Positions 7,856 through 17,543 of a stretch of DNA of 64,000 bases are shown here, piece after piece (the first letter of the stretch is position 1; each line of letters starts with the position of its first letter). The stretch is from Tectiglobus sp965224045. Its GTDB lineage: Bacteria; Pseudomonadota; Alphaproteobacteria; Rhizobiales; Hyphomicrobiaceae. The stretch spans positions 124,001 to 188,000 of the forward strand of contig CBDCYD010000010.1 in the NCBI GenBank assembly GCA_965224045.1. Reading direction: 5' to 3'. The position numbers and the translations under genes are program-made. The notes beneath the pieces were generated by a model. That model worked only from the letters and a program-made list of their open reading frames with translations. It was not told where the DNA came from and ran no database searches.

Positions 7856-9076
7856 GTGGTGCAACTGACCCGACAGCTTCCGCACTTCGATCTGAAAAAT
7901 GCCGCGCCGGCGTTTCTTGTCGGCGCTGGCCATGGCGCGACACACTGGTTGCTGGCGGCGTTCTATGTGGTGCTGCCGTACCTGTCGAAGGAGCTGGGGC
8001 TCACCTATGCCCAGGCCGGCGCCCTGGTATCGTTGTTTCACGCATCTTCACTGGCTGCCAATTTCGGCAGCGGAGCGGTTGTCGACATCGCCGGCCGGCG
8101 GGTCGTCGTGCAAGCCCTGTCGCTGGTGATCGGCGCACTGGCGCTTATCGCGGTCGGGCTTTCGGTGGGCTATGTCGGGCTGTTGGTGCCGATCATCTTT
8201 ATCGGCCTGACCAACAACCTATGGCACCCCGCGGCAATCTCATTTCTGTCGCGGGCATTTCCGGCATCGCGCGGATTTGCGCTTTCGATCCATACGCTCG
8301 GCGCCACGGTCGGCGACATGCTGGCGCCGCTTGCCGTCGGGGCGCTGTTGACGGTCTTGAGCTGGCGGACGGCAACGATCGTCACCGCCGTGCCGGTGTT
8401 TGCGGTTGCCGGGCTGTTGTTGTTCGTGCTCACGGAGCAGCATGCCGGAGGCGTCGCCGGCGCCAACGGTGACGGCAAATCCAAAGGACGCGCCTATCTG
8501 GACGGCGCTTGGAGGTTGATCCGGGATCCGGCCGTGGTGTCGCTGTGCATCATGGCCGGGTTCCGCTCGATGACGCAGAACGGCCTGCTGGTGTTCATTC
8601 CGCTCTACCTGGTGAGCGTTCTCAAGGTGAACCCGTTCCTTCTCGGCGTTGCAATGATGATGTTGCAGGCCGGCGGCATTATCGCCGGACCGCTGGCCGG
8701 TGCCTGGTCGGACCGCGCCGGACGGCAACCGGTGGCCCTGGTCTGCCTTGCTGCGACGACGCTGAGTGTGGCGGGATTTGTCTTCGTCACGTCGCTCTGG
8801 GCATTCATCGCACTGGTATTCATTCTGGGCTTTGCCGTGTTTTCCGTGCGCCCGGTGATCCACTCCTGGACCATGGATCTCGCGGATGATGCGATGGCGG
8901 GCACGGCCGTCAGCGTGTTGTTCGGAATCCAGTCCCTGTTCACGCTGCTGGTGCCGGCGGTCGGCGGCCTCATTGCCGATACCTGGGGCCTGCAGTCCGT
9001 CTTCTACCTGCTGGCGCTGACCTCACTCGTTGCAACGATCATCACCTGGCTGCTGCCGGATGTGCAGCGCCGGTAG
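7856..9076 (+). CDS. MFS transporter (fosmidomycin-resistance-like)
   Basis: The 406-residue protein has twelve hydrophobic segments and major facilitator loop signatures: DIAGRR in the first cytoplasmic loop and AWSDRAGRQP in the corresponding second-half loop. The sequence GHGATHW in helix 1 and HPAAISFLSRAFPASRG after helix 4 recall the Fsr subfamily, whose usual length is also about 400. Substrate unknown. The start is GTG at 7856. It follows the MaoC gene on the same strand and may be its partner in uptake or export of a related acid. Confidence 0.88.
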   Translation: MVQLTRQLPHFDLKNAAPAFLVGAGHGATHWLLAAFYVVLPYLSKELGLTYAQAGALVSLFHASSLAANFGSGAVVDIAGRRVVVQALSLVIGALALIAVGLSVGYVGLLVPIIFIGLTNNLWHPAAISFLSRAFPASRGFALSIHTLGATVGDMLAPLAVGALLTVLSWRTATIVTAVPVFAVAGLLLFVLTEQHAGGVAGANGDGKSKGRAYLDGAWRLIRDPAVVSLCIMAGFRSMTQNGLLVFIPLYLVSVLKVNPFLLGVAMMMLQAGGIIAGPLAGAWSDRAGRQPVALVCLAATTLSVAGFVFVTSLWAFIALVFILGFAVFSVRPVIHSWTMDLADDAMAGTAVSVLFGIQSLFTLLVPAVGGLIADTWGLQSVFYLLALTSLVATIITWLLPDVQRR

Positions 9077-9290
9077 TTCCAGATTCTGCGAGATAATCGT
9101 CGGAGGCCGGGGCTGTTGAATGCACCCCAGTTCGCGGCCGATCGAATTCAGCGCGTGTTTCGACAGAAATCAGGGTTCGCCTCTTGCCAGATGCGCCCGT
9201 ATTGTTTTGAATGATTCCAAACTAGCGTCGCACTAGACCTCAGTTTGCGATTGTCTCTGAGCGACCGACTGCAGAGGAGCGCCCGAAAAC

Positions 9291-10166
9291 ATGACCATCG
9301 AAATCCGCCAGCTACACGATGTATTCGTGGGTGAAGTCTCCGGTGCAGATCTCACCAGACCGCTGTCGTCCGATGATGTCCGCGCCATCGAGGCGGGCAT
9401 GGACCGGTATGCCGTCCTGGTGTTCCGCAACCAGGACATATCCGACGAGCAGCAGGTCGCCTTTTCGCGCAACTTTGGCGAGATCGAAAACAAGGCGGGT
9501 GGCAATATTCGCACGGAGACGCGGGTCAACGAGCTGATCAATGACGTCTCCAACCTCGACAACGACAACAACCCGTTCGACCTCGAGGACCGCCGGCGGC
9601 ATTTCAATCTCGGCAACCACCTGTGGCACTCGGACAGCTCGTTCCGGGCGGTGCCGGCAAAGTACTCGCTGCTATCGGCGCGCAGGATTCCGAAGGCCGG
9701 CGGCAACACCGAGTTCGCCGATATGCGGGCTGCCTATGATGCGCTGGATGATGCGATCAAGGCCGAGATTGCGGACATGGTGTGCGAGCACTCGCAAATC
9801 TATTCGCGCGGCAAGCTCGGCTTTACGTTCAACGACGATGAACTCGCGTTGATGAAGCCGGTACGCCAGGCCCTGGTGCGCGTGCATCCCGTCAGCGGTC
9901 GCAAGTCGCTCTACTTGTCCTCGCATGCCGGACATATCATCGGGCGTCCGGTTCCAGAGGGGCGCCTGTTCCTGATGAACCTCAACGAGTTCGCAACGGA
10001 CCGTCGCTTCGTCTACGCGCATGAATGGCGCCAGCACGACCTCGTGATGTGGGACAATCGGCAGGTGATGCATCGCGCGCGGCCCTACGATGAAAGCGAG
10101 CCGCGCGACATGCGGCGCACGACGATCGCTGGCGAAGCGATGACGGCCGAACAGGTGGCTGCCTGA
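9291..10166 (+). CDS. TauD/TfdA-family Fe(II)/2-oxoglutarate dioxygenase
   Basis: The 291-residue protein is a complete alpha-ketoglutarate-dependent dioxygenase of the TauD/TfdA family. The facial triad is visible as HSD near residues 112-114 and a distal His in VMHRARPYD near residue 260. The 2-oxoglutarate-binding Arg is in RRTTIAG just after it. The N-terminal VGEVSGADLTRPLS is a family hallmark. Members hydroxylate or cleave taurine, phenoxyacetates, alkyl sulfates and similar acids. The WDNRQVMHRARPYD region is closer to TfdA than to TauD in my reading, but the substrate cannot be fixed. An AGGAG-like sequence precedes the ATG. Confidence 0.92.
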   Translation: MTIEIRQLHDVFVGEVSGADLTRPLSSDDVRAIEAGMDRYAVLVFRNQDISDEQQVAFSRNFGEIENKAGGNIRTETRVNELINDVSNLDNDNNPFDLEDRRRHFNLGNHLWHSDSSFRAVPAKYSLLSARRIPKAGGNTEFADMRAAYDALDDAIKAEIADMVCEHSQIYSRGKLGFTFNDDELALMKPVRQALVRVHPVSGRKSLYLSSHAGHIIGRPVPEGRLFLMNLNEFATDRRFVYAHEWRQHDLVMWDNRQVMHRARPYDESEPRDMRRTTIAGEAMTAEQVAA

Positions 10167-10336
10167 GGTAACCTGAGGCAAGGTCGGCATGGTGCCGTGA
10201 TGCCGCTCATATTGACATCCGTTCGACGGGTTTCGCACGACGGGCGCTGTGTCCGGTGGTGGGTCAGGCCACAATCGTGTCGATTGCGGCGCTCGGCCGG
10301 CCGTGCAAGGCTCGACGCATGGAGTTGGGGATCGTG

Positions 10337-10654
10337 ATGCGGTACCTGCCGGCATTCAGTCTGTTCATGGTTTTGTTTGCGGGCGTGAGCGCCCACGCCG
10401 ACCAAATCGTCGGTGAATGGTGCCCGCCGGGCGGTGGCCGCAGCCTGATTGTGCGCAACTACGACGATGTCACGTTTGCGGGCCTGGCGGTAAAGGCCAA
10501 TGTCGATCGTCATCACGTGGATTTTGAAATTCCCGCAGGCGAGCCGGACGCGGGGCAGAAGTTCAACGCCGACCAGCTCAACGATGAGCAAATCCGGGTG
10601 ACCATCGGGACCAAGGCCGCCGAGATCTGGACGCCCTGCAAACCGGTGAGTTGA
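10337..10654 (+). CDS. Small exported protein of unknown function
   Basis: The 105-residue product has a clear signal peptide: MRYLPAF, a hydrophobic core, then AHA/DQ as a likely signal peptidase I site near residue 22. The mature part has two cysteines, in EWCPPGG near its start and in WTPCKP near its end, suggesting one disulphide joining the termini. The ATG at 10337 is preferred over 10319 because GGGGA lies 8 bases upstream. I do not recognise the family. It lies between the dioxygenase and a lipoprotein gene on the same strand, with no evidence that they are co-transcribed. Confidence 0.7.
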   Translation: MRYLPAFSLFMVLFAGVSAHADQIVGEWCPPGGGRSLIVRNYDDVTFAGLAVKANVDRHHVDFEIPAGEPDAGQKFNADQLNDEQIRVTIGTKAAEIWTPCKPVS

Positions 10655-10886
10655 GCGGTGCAGCGACCGGGCAGATGCAGCAATGCGCCGGCGGCAACTG
10701 CCTTCACCGCCGTGGATTTCGCGGATTGCGCGTCGTTGCCTCGCGGCCACGACTTGATTGGAAACGCCGTGCTTGTGGATGACCTGGCGCGGGTCGTTTC
10801 CGATTTGCCGCTATAAGGCCCGGCAAGAGTCGTTTGCGCGGTGGCGACGATCACCGTCGCGCGGGCCCGATGAGGAGCGCTGTGCC

Positions 10887-11756
10887 ATGCCGGCCATCCT
10901 GAAACAGAGTATGCCGAGGGGCCTCTTGATGGCCGTTGCAGCGGTTCTGCTCGCGGGGTGTGGCGGCACCGGGCCGGGCACCAACCTGTTTTCGCAGAAC
11001 GTCATCGGCACGGAGCCGGGCTCGGGCGGGCAGAACGGCAACAACGCGCGCGACAGCACCGGGCTCGTGCCAGGACTGCCCAAGGGTTTTCAGTGTCCGT
11101 TCGTGCCAAACGGTTTCGATCCGGTCGGCTCGATCTATCGCATCGACCGGTCGGGGACATACTATCGTGTTGCCGATCTCAGCAACGACAAGGTGGTGCT
11201 GAAGAACATCAAGAGCAACGTCAAGATCGGTAACTACGTGTTCAACGACACGCAGAAGGCGTCGGCGCACATCTCGGTGTCGCTCTTGAAGCGGATCCTG
11301 CCGGGGCTGTCGGGCGATGCCAAATCGAACACGGCCTTCGATATCGGCATCACGGTCAAGAACATGCACGCCAAGGTGCTTTACGACAAAGAGGCCGACT
11401 ATATCCGCGACTGGTTTGCCAAACACCATCGGCCGAAAGCCGGTAACCGCTATTTCCTGGTGCGCGAGGCGATCTTTGCCGGCAGCGTGGCCTATTCGAT
11501 GCGGGCGAAGGATCTCAAGACCGCCGGTATCAAGGCGAAAGTGGAGCAGGTGGTCGACAGCGCGGCCAACGCCACCTTCACCGACCGGGGTCGCCACCTG
11601 GTTATCGAGCAAACGTTCGATCCACCCACGCAGGTATGCATCAAGGTCGCCGAAATCGAGATCGGCGGCACGACGCGCAGCGGCGATCAGGTTGCGACCG
11701 CACTGAAGCCGACCGAAGGCGAGAAGCTGCCGCTGATCAAACGGATCGGACAGTGA
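10887..11756 (+). CDS. Putative lipoprotein of unknown function
   Basis: The 289-residue product has a lipoprotein signal peptide with lipobox LLAGC near residues 21-25, followed by a Gly/Thr/Asn-rich linker. The mature protein contains a segment (GSIYRIDRSGTYYRVADLS) and a long mixed alpha/beta region, with Cys residues in FQCPF and QVCIKV. The ATG at 10887 has GAGGAG about 9 bases upstream, the best ribosome-binding site among candidate starts. I do not recognise the family; an outer-membrane or periplasmic anchoring is expected from the lipobox and Gly at +2. Confidence 0.78.
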   Translation: MPAILKQSMPRGLLMAVAAVLLAGCGGTGPGTNLFSQNVIGTEPGSGGQNGNNARDSTGLVPGLPKGFQCPFVPNGFDPVGSIYRIDRSGTYYRVADLSNDKVVLKNIKSNVKIGNYVFNDTQKASAHISVSLLKRILPGLSGDAKSNTAFDIGITVKNMHAKVLYDKEADYIRDWFAKHHRPKAGNRYFLVREAIFAGSVAYSMRAKDLKTAGIKAKVEQVVDSAANATFTDRGRHLVIEQTFDPPTQVCIKVAEIEIGGTTRSGDQVATALKPTEGEKLPLIKRIGQ

Positions 11757-12014
11757 CGAGCGAGAGCGTGAACGCGGGCGTGTTTGACGCTCAGACCCAA
11801 CGCTGCCGACGCGAATTGGCTCGGTGTTCGCGAGTTCTTAAGAACAATCGCCCGGCATCGTGAACATCCGATGTCGGACCGGGCGGGCAGGTTGGCGATG
11901 AACACCAGTGCCGAGTTCAATCTAGGGAACCCAAGCGGGTCTCGGCTCACTCTCAACCAGCGGCGGGCGGCTTCGTGGCCTTGCCGCGCGTCGCGTTGAT
12001 TGGAATGCGCCGTA

Positions 12015-12476
12015 TCAGCTGGACTTGTGGAGGCCGGATCGGGCTTTGACGATGGCCGAGGCCGTGCCCTCCTGGACCATGGCGTTGTCCTGATTGAGCA
12101 TGCGTATCGCCAGCGTCACCGTTCCGCGGTCCGGGTGGCGGGTGCTGGGTCTGGCCTCCTTGACCTCGGCGCGCACGTGAATGCGGTCACCGGCGCGGAC
12201 CGGGCCCGCGAACGACCACGTGATCGCTTTGAGTGCAATTGCCGTGCCGTCGAGCAGGTTCATCCTGGAGAGCAGGCCGAAGGCGATGCCAACGAGCATC
12301 GGGCCATGCGCAATGCATTCGCCGAACACGCTCTTGGCGGCAAACTCCGGATCGACGTGGATGGGATTGCGGTCTTCGGTCAGTTCGGCGAAGGCGGTGA
12401 TGTCGGCATCCGCAATCGTGCGTTCCGGCGTCACGTAGATGTCGCCAACCTTGAACTCATCCAGATAACGTCCCAT
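12015..12476 (-). CDS. MaoC family dehydratase
   Basis: The 153-residue protein is a single hotdog domain of the (R)-specific enoyl-CoA hydratase type. The signature AELTEDRNPIHVDPEFA contains the catalytic Asp and His, followed by CIAHGPMLVGIAFGLLS. Members hydrate trans-2-enoyl-CoA to 3-hydroxyacyl-CoA. It sits 57 bp downstream of the acyl-CoA synthetase gene on the same strand and would supply the hydration step to the carboxylase/dehydrogenase cluster, where no crotonase-type hydratase is present. It is distinct in sequence from the MaoC gene at 7.2 kb. Confidence 0.9.
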   Translation of the reverse strand: MGRYLDEFKVGDIYVTPERTIADADITAFAELTEDRNPIHVDPEFAAKSVFGECIAHGPMLVGIAFGLLSRMNLLDGTAIALKAITWSFAGPVRAGDRIHVRAEVKEARPSTRHPDRGTVTLAIRMLNQDNAMVQEGTASAIVKARSGLHKSS

Positions 12477-12533
12477 CGATGTTCCCCGCTTGGATGGCGT
12501 GTCGCCGCACTCGTTGCTGTTTGTGGCCGTCGT

Positions 12534-14210
12534 CTACGTCTGTCCGCCGCTACCTGTTTCGCTTGCGTTGCCGTCGCGTTCGGCAGCATCCATTTCGCGC
12601 AGGCGCACGCGCTGGATCTTGCCGGTCACCGTCAGCGGCAATTCTTCGACGAAGCGGATCTGGCGCGGATATTCGTGCGCAGACAGCCTCGATTTGACGA
12701 AGCCCTGAACGTCTTCGCGTAGCCGAGTACTTGCCGCAACGCCGGCCGTCAACACGACGTAGGCCTTGACGATTTCACCGCGGACGGCGTCGGGGCTGCC
12801 GATGACGCCGGCCATCGCGACGGCCGGGTGGCGGATCAGGCATTCCTCGACCTCGGTCGGGCCAATGCGATAGCTGGATGAGATGATGACGTCGTCATCG
12901 CGGGCCTTGAACCAGAAGTAGCCGTCCTCGTCGCGCCAGCCGAGATCGCCGAGCACGCACCAGTCGCCGATGAATTTGGCGTCGGTGGCCGCGGGGTTGT
13001 TCCAGTATTCGAGAAACATCACCGGATCGGGCCGGCGCACCGCGATGACGCCGGTCTCGCCGGTTGGTGCTTCGTTGCCGTCATTGTCGATGACGCGGAC
13101 GTCGTGGCCGGGCACGGGACGGCCCATCGAACCGGGGCGGGGCGTCATTATCTCGGCGTTGTTGGCGACGACCAGATTGACTTCGGTCTGGCCGTAAAAC
13201 TCGTTGATGGTGAGCCCCAACGTGGCACGGCCCCATTCGATCAATTCTTCTCCCATGGCCTCACCGCCGCTGGCAATGCTGCGCAAGGCGACCGGAAATT
13301 TTTCCGGGTGCGGGAGCTGGCGCAACATGCGAAGCGCGGTTGCCGGCATGAAGGTGTTGCGCACACGGTGCCGGGCCATCAGATCGAACACCGCTTCGGG
13401 TTCAAACTTGGCAAAGCGCTTGGCGAGTACAGGGACGCCGTGGAACAGGCTTGGCAGCAGCACGTCGAGGAGACCGCCGGCCCAGGCCCAGTCAGCCGGC
13501 GTCCAGAAGAGGTCGCCGGGCCGGGGGAAGAACTGATGCGGAAACTCGACACCTGGCAGGTGGCCGAGCAGGACGCGGTGGGCATGCAGCGCACCCTTGG
13601 GATCGCCGGTCGTGCCGGAGGTATAAATCAACATGGCGGGATCGTCGGCGCGTGTGGTGCGGGTTGCGAACCGGTCCGAGGCCGCCGCCGTCAGCGGGCG
13701 CAGGTCGGCCACGCCCGGGCCATTTGCGCCGTCGACCACGAGGACGTGTTGCAGCGCGCCGAGGCCGTCCCGAACCGTTGCGAGAACGTCGAGGTTGTCG
13801 GTGCAGGTGATCAGGACCTTGGCGCCGCTGTCGGCAAGGCGATGGCTCAGGGCGTCAGGGCCGAACAGGCTAAAGAGCGGCAACGCGATGGCGCCGAGTT
13901 TGTAGACGGCGATATGCGCTGCGGCGGCGGCAAAACTCTGCGGCAGGTGGATTGCGATGCGATCCCCATGTGTGGCGCCGAGATGCGCGAGAACGTTTGC
14001 TAGGCGGTTCGCTTCGGCCTGGAGCTCGCGGAACGTAAGGTTGACGGTCTTACCGCCGGCATCCTCGTAGATGACGGCAGTTGCGCCCGGTTGCGCTGCG
14101 GCGTGGCGATCACAAACGGCGTCGGCGATATTGAAGTGCTCCGGGATCGCCCAGCGGAACGCATCGCGGCAGGCCTCGTAGCTGTCGGCTCTCGGCAGCA
14201 GTGCGGTCAT
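12534..14210 (-). CDS. Acyl-CoA synthetase (AMP-forming)
   Basis: The 558-residue adenylate-forming enzyme converts a carboxylic acid, ATP and CoA to acyl-CoA, AMP and PPi. Signatures in order: P-loop LIYTSGTTGDPKGALHAH, the A5 motif NEFYGQTEVNLVV, the hinge region GDLGWRDEDGYFWFKARDDD, then SSSYRIGPTEVE, and the catalytic Lys in PLTVTGKIQR near the C-terminus. It is closest in style to acetyl/medium-chain synthetases; the acid cannot be assigned. The ATG at 14210 is chosen because similarity begins there; the frame stays open upstream into the dehydrogenase gene, which is 44 bp away. Confidence 0.92.
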   Translation of the reverse strand: MTALLPRADSYEACRDAFRWAIPEHFNIADAVCDRHAAAQPGATAVIYEDAGGKTVNLTFRELQAEANRLANVLAHLGATHGDRIAIHLPQSFAAAAAHIAVYKLGAIALPLFSLFGPDALSHRLADSGAKVLITCTDNLDVLATVRDGLGALQHVLVVDGANGPGVADLRPLTAAASDRFATRTTRADDPAMLIYTSGTTGDPKGALHAHRVLLGHLPGVEFPHQFFPRPGDLFWTPADWAWAGGLLDVLLPSLFHGVPVLAKRFAKFEPEAVFDLMARHRVRNTFMPATALRMLRQLPHPEKFPVALRSIASGGEAMGEELIEWGRATLGLTINEFYGQTEVNLVVANNAEIMTPRPGSMGRPVPGHDVRVIDNDGNEAPTGETGVIAVRRPDPVMFLEYWNNPAATDAKFIGDWCVLGDLGWRDEDGYFWFKARDDDVIISSSYRIGPTEVEECLIRHPAVAMAGVIGSPDAVRGEIVKAYVVLTAGVAASTRLREDVQGFVKSRLSAHEYPRQIRFVEELPLTVTGKIQRVRLREMDAAERDGNASETGSGGQT

Positions 14211-14254
14211 TGAACCGTCTCCCTCAGGGGTTGGCGATTGGCTTGGCGCGGGCC

Positions 14255-15400
14255 TCACATGCGCTTGGCGACCTCTTCGAGCATCACCTCCGTGGCGCCG
14301 CCGCCGATCGACTGGACGCGCGCATCGCGGACCATGCGCTCGATCGCAAACTCGCGCATGTAGCCATAGCCGCCGTGGAACTGCTGGCAGGTGTACATCA
14401 CCTTGTTGACGAGTTCGCCGCACAATGCCTTGACCATCGAGACCTCTTTGGTCGCATCCTGGCCTTGTGCGTCGAGCCACGCTGCGTGGTAGACGAGCTG
14501 GCGCCCTGCCTCGACCTCGGCCTGCAGCATCGCGAGGCGCTGGCGGATGGCCTGCTTGTCCCACAACGGCGCCCCGAACGCGGTGCGGTCCCTGACGTAG
14601 GTGAGCGTCAGGTCGATCGCGGTTTGCGCTTCGGAGATCGCCATTGCGCCGATCACGATGCGTTCGTTCTGGAAGTTCTGCATGATGGCATAGAAGCCGC
14701 GGTTTACCTCACCAAGGAGGGCATCGCCGGGCAACTCGCAGTCCTCGAAGACAAGTTCCGCGGTGTCGGACGAGCGCCAGCCCATCTTGTCGAGCCGACG
14801 GCCGACCTTGAAGCCCGGCGTGCCCTTCTCGACAATGAACATCGAGATGCCGCGTGATCCTTTGGCTTCCGGGTCGGTGCGGGCTGCGATGAAGAACACA
14901 TCGCCGTGGACGCCGTTGGTGATAAAGATTTTCGAGCCGTTCAGGACCCAGCCGTTGCCGCGGCGTTCGGCGCGTGTTTTGAGCGCCTGTACGTCGGAGC
15001 CGCCGCCCGGTTCGGTGACGCCGACGCCGGTCACCGTGCGCCCTGCAATGACGTCGGGCAGGTAGCGCGTGAGCTGGTCTGCGGTGCCGAAGCGGACGAG
15101 GTGCGGCGAAGCCATGTCGGTGTGGACCAGGACGCCGATGTTGAAGCCGCCGTAGGTCGAGCGGGAAAGCTCCTCCGCAAAGGCCACCGTTGCCACGGTG
15201 TCGAGGGCCGAACCGCCGTATTTTTCCGGGTAGCGAATGCCGAGAAAACCGAGGTCGCCCATTTTTGCGAAGACCTCGCGCGGGACCATGCCGTCTGCCT
15301 CCCACTTTTCGCCGTTGGGCTTGACCTCGTGTTCGACGAAGCGGCGGACCTGGTCGCGCAGCGCCTCGAGCGTTTCACTGGCATAGATGGAGGACGTCAT
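14255..15400 (-). CDS. Acyl-CoA dehydrogenase
   Basis: The 381-residue FAD enzyme introduces the alpha,beta double bond in an acyl-CoA. Visible signatures are GVTEPGGGSDVQALKTRA and the C-terminal QQFHGGYGYMREFAIERMVRDAR. The MCAD-type catalytic Glu is absent: the usual YEG is GGG in QSIGGGATEVM. A Glu in QNERIVIGA matches the alternative base position used by isovaleryl-CoA and long-chain enzymes, so branched or long substrates are likely. The start overlaps the stop of the carboxylase alpha gene by 4 bp (ATGA), so the two are translationally coupled. Confidence 0.94.
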   Translation of the reverse strand: MTSSIYASETLEALRDQVRRFVEHEVKPNGEKWEADGMVPREVFAKMGDLGFLGIRYPEKYGGSALDTVATVAFAEELSRSTYGGFNIGVLVHTDMASPHLVRFGTADQLTRYLPDVIAGRTVTGVGVTEPGGGSDVQALKTRAERRGNGWVLNGSKIFITNGVHGDVFFIAARTDPEAKGSRGISMFIVEKGTPGFKVGRRLDKMGWRSSDTAELVFEDCELPGDALLGEVNRGFYAIMQNFQNERIVIGAMAISEAQTAIDLTLTYVRDRTAFGAPLWDKQAIRQRLAMLQAEVEAGRQLVYHAAWLDAQGQDATKEVSMVKALCGELVNKVMYTCQQFHGGYGYMREFAIERMVRDARVQSIGGGATEVMLEEVAKRM

Positions 15401-17532
15401 TGTTCGTCCCTTCCGGTATGTGTTGGTGCAAGGTCAATCAGTATGTCGCCGCCGGCGATGGCCTGGCCGGGCGTGCAATGAACGGCTGCAATCGTCCCGG
15501 CACAGGGCGCGGTCAGCGTCTGCAGCATCTTCATCGATTCGATCACGACCAGCGGGGCGTCGACGGCGACGGCGTCGCCGACCTTTGCGTTGATGGCGGT
15601 GACGAGGCCGGGGCCTGGAGCGCGCACGCGGGTCTCGTCCGAACGTGTTCCGTGCCGTTGAGCGCGCCACGCGGCACGGCCGTCGAGCTCGATGAACCAG
15701 CGGGCGCCCGCGTCACCTGCGATATGAAGGCGATGCGGCGCGCCGCCCTGATGTTCGACGTGCGTTGCAAACTCGGCCTGCTCGGTCTCGCTTCGCACAC
15801 GAAGGCGATCGCCGGACCAGGCAAAGGCGACATGGCGCTCGCCGATCGCCTCGCCGTCGGCTGCATCGGCGATCGGGGTCAGTAGGGCTTCGCGGTCTTG
15901 GATCCGCAGCCAAAAGGCGTGGCGGTGGCCGTCTTCATCGGCGAGCGCGACCGGTGTGCGAGCCGGCCAGTGGGTGTCGCGACCGCCGCGCCACGCGCCG
16001 AGCGACGTCCACGGTGATACCGGTTCGAGAGATGGTGGCTTGGTCCTGCCGTGCCGTGCAAGCAATACCGCGGCTGCCAGTTCGCACGCAGAGGGCGGCG
16101 GTTTTCCCTTGCCGGAGCCGGCGTCTTGCGAAACCAGGCTGAATGCGATTTTTGACACCAGCGTGGTGGTGTGTTTGGCCTCTACAAAGTCCGCGTTGGC
16201 AAGAACGCAGCGCAGAAACGGGAGATTGGTCGTCACGCCCATGATCGCGGTGCGCGCCAATGCTCGGTCGAGGCGGTGGATTGCTGATGCGCGATCGGTC
16301 CCGTAGGCGATGACTTTCGCGAGGAGCGAATCGTAATATGGCGTCACTTCAAGACCGTCCGCGATCGCGCTGTCGTAGCGAATGAGGCTGTGCATCGGCG
16401 TCAGCACGTGGGCGATCGTTCCGGTCTGGGGCCGGAAGTCGCGCGCGGCATCCTCGGCCGTGACGCGGGCCTCTATCGCGGAGCCAACGGGAGAGAGCTG
16501 GTCCTGGGATCGCGGCAACGGCTGACCGGCTGCGACACGGATCTGCCACTCGACGAGATCGACGCCGAACAGGAACTCGGTGACGGGATGTTCGACCTGC
16601 AGGCGGGTGTTGACCTCGAGGAAAAAGTACTCTTCGCTCTCGCCATCGACGATGAACTCCACCGTGCCGGCATTGTCGTAGTCGACAGCGCGCGCAAGTG
16701 ACAGCGCCGCGGCGTGAAGTGATGCGCGCGTCGCACTCTTCAAGTTCGGTGCGGGCGCCTCTTCGATGATCTTCTGGTGGCGCCGCTGCACCGAGCAGTC
16801 GCGCTCGTGGAGATGGACGACGTTGCCGAAGTGATCGCCGAAAACCTGAACCTCGATATGGCGCGGACTGGTGATCAGGCGCTCGATAAGAAGGCGATCG
16901 TCGCCGAACGCGTTGTGGGCTTCGCGACGAGCGGTCGTGATCGCCTGGGGCAAGTCCTTGGCGTCGGTTACGATGCGCATGCCGCGGCCGCCGCCGCCGG
17001 CGCTCGCCTTGACCATGAGTGGAAAGGTCAAGCGTTCTGCCGCTGCAATGAGGTCGCGGTCGCGGACATCTTTGTCGATGGCGTCTCGCTGTTCGCCGTC
17101 GATGACGCCGGGTACGGTTGGCACGTTCGCTGCCTCTGCGATTGCCTTGCCTGCGATTTTGTCACCGAGTCTCGCAATGACCGCCTCCGACGGGCCGATG
17201 AAGATCAGACCCGCATCCCGGCAGGCGGCAGCGAAGGCGGCGTTTTCTGAGAGAAATCCGTAGCCCGGATGAATGGCGGTGGCGCCCGTGGCTTTGGCAG
17301 TGGCGATGATCTGTTCGCCGTCGAGATAGCCGGCTGCCGGAGAGGGACCCGTCAGTTCGACGGCATCGTCGGCTGCTGCAACGTGGGGGGCATCGCGGTC
17401 GATGCGGGAGTGAACCGCGATTGCTCGGATGCCCATCGACCTGCAGGTGCGGGCAATGCGAACGGCGATCTCGCCCCGGTTGGCGATCAGAATTGCCGTC
17501 GGCAGGCTGGCGGCTGTGGCTGGGTTTGTCAC
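15397..17532 (-). CDS. Acyl-CoA carboxylase alpha subunit (biotin carboxylase/BCCP)
   Basis: The 711-residue subunit has a biotin carboxylase half, with the N-terminal LIANRGEIAVRIARTC, ATP-grasp loop KASAGGGGRGMRI and EVNTRLQVEHPVTE. A middle linker follows, then a C-terminal biotinyl domain whose ESMKM carries the biotinylated Lys near residue 667. This is the architecture of the alpha subunits of methylcrotonyl-, geranyl- and propionyl-CoA carboxylases. Start is GTG at 17532, supported by TAGGAGG 8 bases upstream; a longer open frame runs into the beta gene. The 3' end overlaps the dehydrogenase start by 4 bp, and the beta subunit gene lies 11 bp upstream. Confidence 0.95.
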   Translation of the reverse strand: MTNPATAASLPTAILIANRGEIAVRIARTCRSMGIRAIAVHSRIDRDAPHVAAADDAVELTGPSPAAGYLDGEQIIATAKATGATAIHPGYGFLSENAAFAAACRDAGLIFIGPSEAVIARLGDKIAGKAIAEAANVPTVPGVIDGEQRDAIDKDVRDRDLIAAAERLTFPLMVKASAGGGGRGMRIVTDAKDLPQAITTARREAHNAFGDDRLLIERLITSPRHIEVQVFGDHFGNVVHLHERDCSVQRRHQKIIEEAPAPNLKSATRASLHAAALSLARAVDYDNAGTVEFIVDGESEEYFFLEVNTRLQVEHPVTEFLFGVDLVEWQIRVAAGQPLPRSQDQLSPVGSAIEARVTAEDAARDFRPQTGTIAHVLTPMHSLIRYDSAIADGLEVTPYYDSLLAKVIAYGTDRASAIHRLDRALARTAIMGVTTNLPFLRCVLANADFVEAKHTTTLVSKIAFSLVSQDAGSGKGKPPPSACELAAAVLLARHGRTKPPSLEPVSPWTSLGAWRGGRDTHWPARTPVALADEDGHRHAFWLRIQDREALLTPIADAADGEAIGERHVAFAWSGDRLRVRSETEQAEFATHVEHQGGAPHRLHIAGDAGARWFIELDGRAAWRAQRHGTRSDETRVRAPGPGLVTAINAKVGDAVAVDAPLVVIESMKMLQTLTAPCAGTIAAVHCTPGQAIAGGDILIDLAPTHTGRDEQ

Positions 17533-17543
17533 GCTTGCGCCTC

